From Blasia pusilla (lineage: Eukaryota; Marchantiophyta; Marchantiopsida; Blasiales): a stretch of DNA of 64,000 bases. The notes beneath the pieces are model-generated. The model was not told the origin of the DNA. It did no database searches and saw nothing but the letters and a program-made list of their open reading frames with translations. The stretch spans positions 16,368,001 through 16,432,000 of the forward strand of contig CM114271.1 in assembly GCA_050084515.1 (NCBI GenBank). The letters are read 5' to 3'. Positions 24,734-34,251 of this stretch are shown here, in pieces. The number at the start of each line of letters is the position of its first letter. Position 1 is the first letter of the stretch. The position numbers were made by a program, and so were the translations under genes.

Positions 24734-26420
24734 GTGACACAGAGTGGAGTGAGATACCGAGGGGTTACCGGTGAGGAGCTCCCGACATCTATCCGTGGAT
24801 CGGATCATCATCGACCGGGCGAGCGTGAGCGAGATCGCGAAGAGAGTAGTACTTGGCAGGAGATGGACGACATGGGCCATCGGGGCATGCGTTGTTTCTC
24901 GAGTGCAGTGGGCACCATCGACTTAGATGATTTTATCCAGGAGTTCAACACATGGTGCGACATCCAGGAGATACGGACGCCGACACGGTTCAACCCTTTC
25001 ATGGCATGGAAGGGGTTGTTCTAGCACTTAGAGGGTCCCCCGATGGATGACTACATGGAGTTTCGATCACTATATTCAGTAGAGATCGATGCCTGGAGGA
25101 TGTATTGGGCTCCAGGGTATGTGCCCACTAGTGGTCGTGAGGCATATGATGGGATTGTGAGAGGAGAGAGACCCACACCATCAGCCCGGAGACTAGATGG
25201 AGAGGAGGGCAGTGAGACAGGCGATATGGCAGAGACCTCTGGTGGTAGAGGGCCACCTAGCTCCAGCCCCACGGTGGAGTTCTTCCGGCAGTTGGGGAAG
25301 AGCTACGGGCGTCGCCGACAAGTGAAGAGTCTACATGATTTTCAGCGGCGATCGGGTGAGAGTTTGAGAGATGCATTCACACGCATGAGGAGGCTGATCA
25401 TTGCTACGTTTGGAGTGATTGAGGCGCGATCAGTCCGATTGAGTGCGGGGTTTTGGACCGAGAACTACGGAGGAGAGTCCGAGATGCGGTCTTGATTCAC
25501 AGCCAAGCCCACATTGAAGGTGGTCTTTGAGTTGTCCGAGCGTTGAGCTCAACATGAGTGAGGAGCGGTAGTGACGCTGGATTTTCTCGAGAGTCGCGGG
25601 TCCCCGGCGGTGACCCCACGGTGCCCAATCTGCGGGAGTGGGCGGTGTGCCTAGAGAGGCGGGTACCGTGAGCCTATGAGGCAACGACCCGCACCTACAT
25701 ATGTTGCTCAGCAGGGATCAATGTGGTCTTGTTGGACGTGTGGAGGGGCCCATAGGCAGAGAGACTACCCACACCATGGGAGAGGACCACCAACGCCTCC
25801 GATTGCTCAGGAGCCACAGAGGATGGACCCACCATAGCACTAGTGTGACCATTGCCACGGATATGATCACACTAGGGATAGATGTTTTGACCTTCGTCGA
25901 GGGGCACGTCCTGAGGTAGGCCGAGGGCCTGGGGGCGGTCTTCCTAGAGGAGGTCGGGAGTTCTTCCTGGACGTGGTGGTAGAGGACCACCACTAGCCAG
26001 AGGAGATGGAGCAGGAGCACCAGAGCGAGAACTTCTCTCACGCATCGATCAGTTGGAGTAGAGGATTGCTGCCATAACGATGATGCAGCTTAGGGAAGGC
26101 ACGGAGCTGCGAGCAACTAGTGTGACTCCAGCTTCTACCTCTTACCTTGACCCGGGTGAAGATCTCGCGAGTATGGGATTTATGTGTAGTGCAGCCCAGG
26201 TTGAGGGAGTTGCAATGGTGACTCGGTGTGCTGCGAGAGGCACCGAGCCATCGAGAGGTGGAGTTGAGATTGACCCACAGAGGGAACCGATGGGCGGCAG
26301 GCCAGGGTTCCATAGTCGTTCACATTGTCGGAGGCACTACACACACCATCGATGGTGCCTCGACAACCAGGGGTGCCTACAGTTCAGGCACCTACGTCGA
26401 TGTCACGAGGAGTTGGAGTG
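24734..26420 (+). pseudogene. Gag of family A, copy 2 (degraded)
   Basis: It starts with MTQSGVRYRGVT, shared with copy 1, and keeps the capsid segments (WKGLF, then HLEGPPMDDYMEF, then FRQLGKSY, then DAFTRMRRLI). A TAG at 25022-25024 replaces the Gln codon of copy 1. A frameshift near 25300 removes QGVRTDK, and the end of the capsid region is frameshifted near 25440. The zinc-knuckle region survives in shifted frames (about 25730-25900). About 220 bases near 26190-26400, before the protease, are present here but deleted in copy 1, so this copy preserves the longer gag-protease linker. Confidence 0.8.
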
Positions 26421-27230
26421 ACAACTCCTATGCCGGCTCGAGTGGAGTCAATGTCGACCATAGTGTTGGAGGTGGCCACCAGAGTGAGTCAGACTCCGCT
26501 ATTTTTCGGCTATAGAGTTGGCGACGTTGGGAGTTGGACCAGCTGAGGTGTTCCGGTTGGCCGCCACGTTGTGTGAGCGTGGAGAGATGACTGCTTCTTG
26601 TTCAGAGGTAGTTGAGGAGGTGGTGGACTTGCCCTAAGAGCGGTCCTTGGGACATTCCCAAAGAGTCGTGGCATTGGCGGCGGTTGGTAGATATGCGGCT
26701 CGACCGCCATAGAGCGGTGTGGTGACACTGGAGTAGTGTTCTTTGGATATGCGAGCTGGAGTATTTCGCTTGGTTAGTCCGGCGGGGCGGTATGGCGCGT
26801 CCTACTTGATTTGGGGCGCAACCCTTGATGTTAGGGAAGGCGGCGTGTTTAGCGTTGGGGTTCGGAAGGCCGACATTGAGCCTTGTCCCTTCAGATCTGA
26901 GACCTCGATTAAGGCGTATCACCCCTCGATATATGACTCGACAGAGATTGTTGTCGAGTCGGCGAGCATCGGACGGATAGTGCTATGGTGCGCACAAGTG
27001 CGATTACGACACCAGCTAAGTCGTACGATGTGTTGGTGGGGAGTACAGTGGTATATCCCCTAGGATTCATCCTTGACTTCTGGGAGGAGACCGTTGCTTA
27101 TCGGCCAGGATGGCGGTCAGGTGACGGCCGCATGAGTCAGTTACCCGTGCAATTTGCCGGACGAGGTGGTCGATCACGAGGTGAGTCTGTGACCATGTTG
27201 GCAGCTTTCACAGGTAGTGTTAGCTAGCAG
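26421..27230 (+). pseudogene. Retropepsin of family A, copy 2 (inactivated)
   Basis: Collinear with the protease of copy 1 (TTPMPARVES start, then VLEVATRVSQTPLFF, and the end YPLGFILDFWEETVAY). The catalytic DSGA triad region is destroyed (D-L-G followed by a one-base frameshift near 26810), and further shifts surround it. The C-terminal part of the domain is readable again from about 26985. Nothing suggests activity. Confidence 0.75.
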
Positions 27231-27235
27231 GAGAG

Positions 27236-28478
27236 TTGTTGGAGGGGAACACACATGCGGAGGATGTCCCAGTAGCGGATAGTCCAACGGAGAGACAGGC
27301 CATGGCGGGTGTCTCTTCCCATGTTGGCGAGGCCTCTTCACCATTGTGGGGTACAACTTGGGAGCTACAGAGGAGTGTCGAAGACCTCGTGAGGCACGCG
27401 TGGAGTCATGTTTTATTGCCCGCGAGAGTCACGTGGCGTCGGGCTCTTGGAGTGATACGATGACCCCACTAGATACCACACTGTTGTGTGGCGGTGCCGA
27501 AGGAGGGTGTTAGGGTGTTAGATCTCTTCGGAGGGATTAGCACCGGATTGGCTGCACTATTGCAGGCGGGCATACGGGTGCATCAGTACCTTTATGTGGA
27601 GAGAGATGAGACGGCGCTGCGAGTATCATTACGTCACGTGGCGAGATTGGTCCAGAGGTATCCTGAGTTGTTGTCAGACTGTCATACGGGGATACCGGAT
27701 ACGCTACCCGCCGACATCTCTTTGGTGGGGGCATAGGATCTTGATAGAGTTGGCACCATTCATTTGGTGATTGCTGGATGGCCATGTCAGGGTCATTCAT
27801 CAGCTGGCCAAGGATTTGGATTGCATATCCGAGGTCAGGGATGTTTTGGGAGATGCTGCGAGTAGTACGACACTTGCAGGAGAGTCAGATATGTTCTCCA
27901 GCGTACATTTTGGAGAACGTGCCGTTGTTGGGAGACACTCGTGCACGTGTGATGACGAGTGTACATCAGGTGAGGTCCTGGTTGGGACCTTCTGTGTTGT
28001 TAGATGCAACAAGAGTTGGGTCACGTGCCCATCGTCCACTACTGTGGTGGACGAACCTGATACCATCAGAGGTACTGAGTCGAGCATACAGTGGAGTCCA
28101 GAGAGCACCACATCTCACAATGGATGCTATTTTGGGCTCAGGGCGTCGATCTCAGGTGGTGACATGAGATGATAGACCACCGTTGGCCATGGCCAATAGG
28201 GTGGGGGAGTTGAGGGCAGCCTTACCTATGTTGGTGAGCTTCCCAGCATCCCATGCCTTTCGTCAAGGAGGGCCAGGCATGATTTGGGATGAGGTGACCG
28301 GAGCATTGGAGGAACCTATAGTAGATGAGCGCAAGCGCGCCATGGGGTTCACTACCGGTACAACGGCGGTGCCAGGGATGATTGAGGCTTCCTGGAGACA
28401 GGTGTTGGGGCAGGCGATGGACCTCAACTGTCTCACATGGATAGTCAGCCTAGGTATGGCTGAGCAGAGACGAATGTG
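27236..28478 (+). pseudogene. Retrotransposon-borne C5-cytosine DNA methyltransferase (copy 2)
   Basis: All core motifs are present in canonical order: motif I DLFGGISTG (27521-27547), catalytic GWPCQG (27776-27793), LENV (27907-27921), and a motif VIII-like RPLLWWTN (copy 1 has RPRLWW). A TRD-like segment follows, then motif X LGQAMDLN (about 28404-28430). The N-terminal linker from 27236 contains a TPLDT segment. The enzyme would transfer a methyl group from SAM to cytosine C5. It is broken by TAG at 27734-27736 where copy 1 has CAG, and by a one-base frameshift near 27827, just after the PCQ loop. Because the breaks differ from those in copy 1, a shared ancestor was intact. It sits between protease and RT, inside the polyprotein, so it would have been delivered with the particle proteins. 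Confidence 0.88.
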
Positions 28479-28740
28479 AGTGTCATCCATGCCGTCACGT
28501 CCACGAGTTGGACCATTTCCTACAAGGTCTGTACAGGCATTGGCTGGGGGCGAGACGAGGAGAGATAGGCACCCATGGACTTCCTGGGATGTTGTTTGAG
28601 CAGAGAGTGCGAAGGCGGCTAGAGTAGCACATGTTCATTTTTCGGATGTGGAGCATGGTGTAGGAGGTCAGAGTGGAGTGGTTGTTGCGGAGGTGGCTAG
28701 GGTTGCTACATAGCAACCAAAGCCAGAGGTTGGGTCCTCT

Positions 28741-29700
28741 TTGAGTGAGGTCACGATGGAGACTTCGGAGCTTGTGATAGGTCTCAAGTTGATAGGAGGA
28801 GAGCGACGGCGAGTTCATAGGTTTCTGAGAGGGCATGTCAATTGTTTTGCCTTCAGTATGAGAGACTTGGGTACGCTGAAGGGTCTCGGGATGCGGATTG
28901 AGTTGGCTAGTGATACGCCGATCTTTCGTCGACCCTACAAGTATTATGATATGGAGCGAGCCTTTATTCAGAGCAGGAGTCAGGACTTGTGGAGTTATGA
29001 CATGGGGAGTATGCATCTGCCACAGTCATGCCGGCGAAGAAGGATATGTATGGCAATTGGACGGATAGGCGGATGTGTGGAGATTACCATCCTATCAACC
29101 GAGGCAGTGGATCGACACGCCATGCCTACTCTGAGGAGATCTTTGATGCGATAGGGCATGCAAAGATCTTGACTTTAGATCTCCATCTTTGGCTATCATC
29201 GACTTCCTATCACGTTGGAGGAGAGGAGAAGACGACGATGCAGGGGATAGATTGGTTCGGGAGAGATTTCTTGTATCGTGGCGGTTCTTACCATTTGGAT
29301 TGAAGAATGCGCTCATGAGTTTCAGAGAGAGTGATGGATAGGATTCAGGCTGGCTTGGATTTTGTACGATGTTACATAGATGATATTCTTATCTTCAGTT
29401 CCACGGTTGAGGAGCATGAGCGACACTTGGAGGAGGTGTTTTGGCGATTGTAGTTACATGGACTGAAGTTACATCCACGCAAGTGCAGATTCTTTCAGGA
29501 GCAAATTGAGTACTTGGGACACACCATATATCCGAGTGGGTTAGGCGTTCAGCAGACAAAGGTAGAGGCTATTGCGCAGATTCCACGCCCTACAGATGTG
29601 AGTCAAGTCCGAGCATTTCTTAGACTGGCGAACTTCTATCGACGGTATGTCAAGGGTTTTAGTGCGATCGCAAAGTCTTTGACCTTGTTGACGAGACTTG
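28741..29700 (+). pseudogene. Reverse transcriptase of family A, copy 2
   Basis: It opens with a typical gypsy RT start (FLRGHVNCFAFSMRDLGTL, then PIFRRPYKYYDME). A frameshift near 29030 leads into PAKKDMYGNWTDRRMCGDY and HPIN, then AKILTLDLH. The catalytic box is YIDD (29373-29384) followed by ILIFS. After that come HGLKLHPRKCRFFQ, YLGHTIYPSG and the thumb/connection segment NFYRRYVKGFS. TAG at 29451-29453 replaces a Gln codon kept in the 52 kb fragment. The first catalytic Asp region (LDLH) survives, but frameshifts between 29200 and 29350 prevent a continuous protein. Confidence 0.85.
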
Positions 29701-29754
29701 ATCAGGTGTGGTTGTGCAACCTGTCCTCACCCATTTTACAGAGACCGGTTAGGG

Positions 29755-30145
29755 GTGGCCCATTCCAGTTACATACGGATTGGAGCATGTTGGGTCTAGG
29801 AGCAGTGCTTACTTAGAGGGATGACGAGGAGAGGGAGTTCGTTGTGGCTTACGCGAGCCGATCGAACAACATTGCAGAGGCAAAATCTGACGGCTCCTAC
29901 GAGGGAGAGTGTTTGGCTGCAGTGTGGGCCGTGGCACATTTTAGGTGCTATTTATTCGACAACCCTTTCACACTTATCACTGATCATCAGCCGTTGAGGT
30001 GGTTGATGGAGTCCGACAAGCTTACGGGCAAGCTTGCCAGGTGGGATCTATTACTACAGGAGTATGAGTTTGAGGTGGTTCATAGGCCAGGTCGGCTGAA
30101 CCAGGATGCGGATGGGTTGAGTCGTAACCCATGTCCGAGTCAGAG
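29755..30145 (+). pseudogene. RNase H of family A, copy 2
   Basis: Gypsy-type RNase H follows RT directly. Signature segments are LHTDWSMLGLGAVLT, AYASRSNNIAEA, YEGECLAAVWAVAHF, LITDHQPLRWL and LNQDADGLSR. These hold the acidic residues expected for catalysis (D, E, D, D). One TAG at 29814-29816 interrupts it where the 52 kb fragment has Gln. The module degrades element RNA in the RNA-DNA hybrid. Confidence 0.85.
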
Positions 30146-30263
30146 AGACGACACAGGAGCTCGATGGCACAGAGAGAGTGATGAGGAGATGGTGCCCGGT
30201 TGGCATGCATCTGCCTATCTTTGTTGGTTGACTATGGCAGGTCAGCCACAGGTGATGACTCCA

Positions 30264-30354
30264 GAGGTTAGTGAGAAGTCCAGTGGTGGACTTCTCACTA
30301 ACCTCCGGATCCAAAGACTCCAGTGAGTCTTTGGATCCGGAGGTTAGTGAGAAG
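30264..30354. repeat. Two interlocked perfect palindromes inside pol
   Basis: The first palindrome has arms 30264-30282 and 30287-30305 (19 bp, 4 nt loop). The second has arms 30291-30320 and 30325-30354 (30 bp, 4 nt loop CAGT). The right arm of the first overlaps the left arm of the second, so three copies of GGTTAGTGAGAAG alternate in orientation. It lies in the RNase H to integrase linker. Confidence 0.95.
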
Positions 30355-30360
30355 GCGACA

Positions 30361-31664
30361 GGTGGTCGTGATATCCATGACGACGTGGAGGTTGTGGAGT
30401 TCTTGCGCACTGGCGTCATTGGGAGTACAGTGAGTGCTAGGGAGCGGGATCGGATCCTACAGAGAGCCAAGAGGTTCAGGTGGGAGGGGACTCACATTTT
30501 TCGGGTATGGGGAGATGGTAGGATACGAGTGGTACCTCATCCTTCCCAGCGAGCACGTGTAGTGCGACATGCCCATGAGGAGTTGGGACATTTCAGAATA
30601 AAGCGTACTCACAGCTTACTCCATGTTCAGTATTGGTGGCGCGGCATGCATGTTGGGGTACAGTAGTTTGTGGCCAGATGTATGGTATGTGACAGAGTGC
30701 GAGCATCCTTCAATGCTCCCACTCCGCAGTTACATCCTTTGCCGATTATGGGTTTAGGTTATCGGTGGAGTTTAGACTTTGCAGGACCTTTGCCATTGAC
30801 AGGGCGTCATCATAGGTACGTGTTGGTCATGGTGGAGCATTTCTCCAAGTGGATAGAGTTGGTGGCACTACCAAACAAGGCGAGCGAGGGAACAGCTTAT
30901 GCGTTTCTAGATCTTGTGCTTAGTCACTTTGGTGCACCGGCGGAGGTGTTGACGGACCAGGGTACCGAGTTCAGGGGAGAGTTTCAGGCCTTGTGTGATC
31001 AGGCGCTGATAGATCACCGCACCACGTCGAAGATCATCGAGGCGGATGGGTTGGCGGAGAGAGTTGTGCAGAGCGGTGAAGAGAGGATTGCGCAAGTATG
31101 GCTTGCAGCGGGGGCTTTGAGATTGAGTGGGACCTACAGTTGCCATGGTTGGCTATGGGTTATCGCTTTAGTCGGCAGGCATCCTTGGCGTCATTTTCAC
31201 CGTACTTTTTTCTCTTTGGGAGAGAGCCAGATTTACCTGCAGCGATTCAACGAGACATGGCGGAGGTGTTAGATCTTGATGATCCAGATGTGTGGGTACA
31301 AGCATGTTCTCAGAGGGCAGAATTTTTTCGTAGAGTTATGCCTATGGCCTTTGAGAACTTAGCTATTGCCCAGCATAGAGATACATTGAGGTACGCGACC
31401 ATTCGTGGAGTAGGTTATCATCCAGGGATTATGAGGTTTCATCCTGGAGATTACGTGTATTTACAGCAGGCGGCACCCACGACGCTAGATGTCACTGCAG
31501 GGCGCACGATCCTACGTGTGCGTGAGGTATTACCGACCGGAGTTCTCATGTTGGAGGGACGGGATGGTATGGTTTGGAAGGATCATGTGCGCAATTGTGT
31601 GCCATGTCATCTTCCGAACGTAGATGGGACGGTGGATCCGAGCTTGGCAGTGGTACCTGCAGGC
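30361..31664 (+). pseudogene. Integrase of family A, copy 2
   Basis: It has an N-terminal HHCC zinc region (RHAHEELGHFRIKRTH, then CMVCD). The catalytic core follows, with D in WSLDFAGPLP, D in VLTDQGTEF and a candidate E in ADGLAERVVQ. A C-terminal region (FFLFGREPDLPAAI, then HPGDYVYL) acts as the GPY/F-like part. It would insert the cDNA into host DNA. TAG at 30664-30666 follows a CAG and replaces the second Gln seen in the 53 kb fragment. A frameshift near 31050-31100 separates the core from the C-terminal part, which is then open to the end of the PHD finger (31098-31811). Confidence 0.85.
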
Positions 31665-31811
31665 TTGAGGTGTATGTTGTGCGGATCTGCGAGGGGTGCA
31701 GCCACCATGTTGGTATGTGATGGTTGTTCTCGAGGGTGGCATATGTCATGTCTGACCCCCCCTCTTGATGTGGTTTCCACGGGACAATGGATGTGTCTGA
31801 GATGTGTATAG
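31665..31811 (+). other. PHD finger at the C-terminus of the family A polyprotein
   Basis: The last 45 or so residues of the 31098-31811 frame show a full C4HC3 PHD pattern: C-x2-C (RCMLCG), C-x2-C (VCDGC), H-x2-C (GWHMSC) and C-x2-C (MCLRC). The conserved Trp sits before the last pair (GQWMCLRC). PHD fingers usually read the histone H3 tail, often K4 methylation state. In many plant gypsy elements this position is taken by a chromodomain, so by analogy the PHD could guide integration. That role is inference. No stop interrupts it. Confidence 0.85.
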
Positions 31812-31875
31812 GGTAGTAGGTCATGTCAGATAGATGTGATATTTTCTATCTGGAGTTGGGGGGATCCATTTGTCA

Positions 31876-31888
31876 GCTAGGGGGGCAG
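31876..31888 (+). promoter_or_regulatory. Candidate polypurine tract of copy 2
   Basis: A short purine-rich run (AGCTAGGGGGGCAG) lies just before TTGTGTGATCTCC, the start of the block that precedes the 3' LTR core. This is where a plus-strand primer is expected if the LTR begins at 31890. Confidence 0.5.
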
Positions 31889-31889
31889 T

Positions 31890-32627
31890 TGTGTGATCTC
31901 CATGTATATGTATGATTTGATTTTTGTACATGTGTGGGGAAGATCGGTTTTGTGTGTGTAGATGTGACGAGCGATGTATGTTGTGTAGCGATATGTATGC
32001 GCACGACAGCTATCACATCTGAGTCGCCGATAGGCCGAGATCTATCGTGGATAGGGCATAGGAGCCAGCGGACTATCTTGAGTGTAACTTTGTCCCACGG
32101 TGTCAGATGAGGTTGAGGATAGGTCCATTGTGTCAGGAACGTCGTTCCTGACAACTTTCATGTTGAGGTCTTTTACAACCGGGTGACTTGTTGACTAGGT
32201 CACCCGCCCCTGGTAACTGTGTGCGCAGCAGTTACCAAGGAAGGGCTATTTTAGGGAAGAGCCTTTTGGCTCTTTCCCAACCCTATATAAGAGAGGAAGA
32301 TGGCTTTCCTAAGCCATCTTTCTCATGTTGGGCCGTTGGAGCACCTCCCTTGTATGTGTGTGAGCTAGGACTAGGGTGCTAGCGTCCGGATTCCTTGATA
32401 GCACAGGGTGGACGAGGCTCGATATGCCGATGTAGATTGAGGAATGGAGTTTTAGGCCGGGTGTGCCGTTTTTACTACTCTTTATTTTTGTTGCGTGATC
32501 TCCATGTATATGTATGAGTTGATTTTTGTACATGTGTGGATCGACCCGTGTGTGGGAAAGATCGGTATTGTGTGGTGTAGATATGACGAGCGATGTATGT
32601 TGTGTAGCGATATGCATGCTTACGACA
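31890..32627 (+). repeat. 3' LTR region of copy 2 (side block, core, side block)
   Basis: Three parts are visible. A side block of about 120 bp (31890-32010, starting TGTGTGATCTCC) is followed by the core matching the 5' LTR (32011-32489, TATA box at about 32284-32290). Then comes a second copy of the side block (32490-32627, ending TTACGACA). The two side blocks share most of their sequence. TAATT follows. If the LTR starts after the polypurine tract it is about 600 bp (31890-32489) and the last block is extra. If the LTR is TGTC to GACA it is 617 bp (32011-32627) and the first block is extra. Confidence 0.75.
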
Positions 32628-33906
32628 TAATTCTAAAGGTAAATAGGTACTCAAGAACTTTATTAGATACATATGATTCATCCCCTCATCCAAAATAGAA
32701 TTAACACTTAAGTATATACTCTCCTACAAACATCTCATAGAAAAATGTTTTTTTAGGAAAAATTCTTTTGATGTTATCTTTTATTCTAGATGAATAAAAA
32801 ATAAAAAATAAATCACATTCTTATTGAATCTTAATATAACTTCTAAACTTATATCATCAATGTTCTTAAATTATGTCATGTCGAAATAGCAATATCCCGA
32901 AGATTTTGAATTTTAGAGAACTTTTAAGGATCTTCCCCATGGATAATAGTAATGATATCATTTTGTGATCATTTTAGTGAGGAGCTTAGATGGTAACTTA
33001 GGAAGATCGTCGTCTAACTCCAAGACGACGATACAAAAAATACAAAAAATATTCTTGTTGAAGATATGCATGTTGACTTTCCAAATTTTAGAATCTCATA
33101 TGGATTACAATCTCCACGAAGAGCAAGACAAAGGACTTCATGAAAATCTCCACCAAAAATGAGAAGCTTTACCCCAAATGGCAAGTCTCTCAAATTTTTG
33201 GAGACCGTCCTCAATGAGACTTTCTAGGGTATGATCAATGACCTCAAAGGACAATATTGATAAATTATAGGAGACTCATCCCATGTAATGAGCAAGGGAT
33301 TTCTAAGTATATATGTCGAATCACGATCACCTTATGGCTTACATGAGGAACTCTCATCAAGATTTATAAAAATCTTGAATGAGCTATAAGTCCTCCATCC
33401 AATAAAAATGTAATTATCTTAATGACGTAACACCTAAAATTATACAGTGCGCACTATTGTCTAACTTTGTCTTTCTAGTTCCAATTGGACCATTAACAAC
33501 AAAGGATTTTGGTGAAAGCATCATAACCTGTACAATCCTTTCTAATTAATTATGTACATGATTCCAAAAATCATTTTTTTATCACTCAAATATTTGTTAT
33601 CTTCAACTACTCAACTGACTCCTATGATATATATATATATATTCATAATTTTCTTGGACATAAATATGTATGTCTTCTCATTATGCTTTACTTTACCTTA
33701 CTATGGCCTCCTTATTTAACTCATGTAACATATTTTTTAACTCCATCTATACACAATACACTTCTTGTCAATAATCCCTTCACTGTGGGATCCAAAAATC
33801 TCTTGATAGGTAGTCCAGGATGCTATCCTTCTTTTGCGTAAGGAGATAATAAAAAATACGTAATGTAGTTTTCTCCTCATTTAGATTTTACATGCGATTT
33901 TAAGTC
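32628..33906. other. AT-rich gap after copy 2
   Basis: AT-rich sequence with no gene or element that I recognise. Open frames are short and have no domain signal. Confidence 0.5.
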
Positions 33907-34251
33907 ATGTTCTCCCCCTCAACACACACATCAATAGGTGGGATATGTTCAAATGGTGAATACCATGACTTTAATCAAAGGACCTTTAGTACCCCAATGC
34001 CCCAATATTTTATTCAGATGCAAAGCAAACCAAGTGCAAAAGCGAAAGAAGAAAACCAAGTTTCTTCTCAGCCCGATGAAGTGCTGACAGCACAGAGGGA
34101 AACTATTCGATGGCTTCCGTATTCAAATACCTATTTTGATATAGGTGTAAATGGTATCTCCTTATTCTTTATGATCTTGATCACGTTCTTAACTCCTATT
34201 TGCATTCTCTCTAGTCGTTCTTATTTTTCTTTTATTCAATTTTTTGTTTGA
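33907..34251 (+). pseudogene. nad4: Fragment matching mitochondrial NADH dehydrogenase subunit 4, fused to an unknown upstream segment
   Basis: The C-terminal part of a 114-residue frame (about 34097-34200) contains RWLPYSNTYFDIGVNGISLF and then FMILITFLTPICILS. This matches the conserved nad4 core as I recall it (RWLPY, then a G-GISLFF motif, then a TFL-PICIL motif). About 60 residues upstream (STPMPQYFIQMQSKPSAKAK and onward, with polar and basic residues) are not nad4. They could be an intergenic read-through or a remnant of a mitochondrial targeting presequence. The match stops near 34205 at CTCTCTAG, and no further nad4 was found downstream. It is read as a nuclear copy of mitochondrial DNA or a failed gene transfer. 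Confidence 0.6.

Larger units (their letters stand above)
22589..32627 (+). mobile_element. Ty3/gypsy family A retrotransposon, copy 2 (gag-PR-DNA methyltransferase-RT-RNaseH-INT-PHD)
   Basis: A plus-strand element of about 10 kb. It begins TGTCACATC at 22589 after ATAAT and ends GACA at 32627 before TAATT, which is a 4-5 bp target duplication. The order is LTR core, leader of about 1.6 kb, gag, retropepsin, C5 DNA methyltransferase, reverse transcriptase, RNase H, integrase, PHD finger, polypurine tract and LTR sequence. The domain order RT-RNH-INT makes it Ty3/gypsy. Every module carries stops or frameshifts, so this copy cannot make its own proteins. Several stops are CAG to TAG. The methyltransferase between protease and RT, and the PHD finger in place of the more usual chromodomain, are the unusual features. 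Confidence 0.93.
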
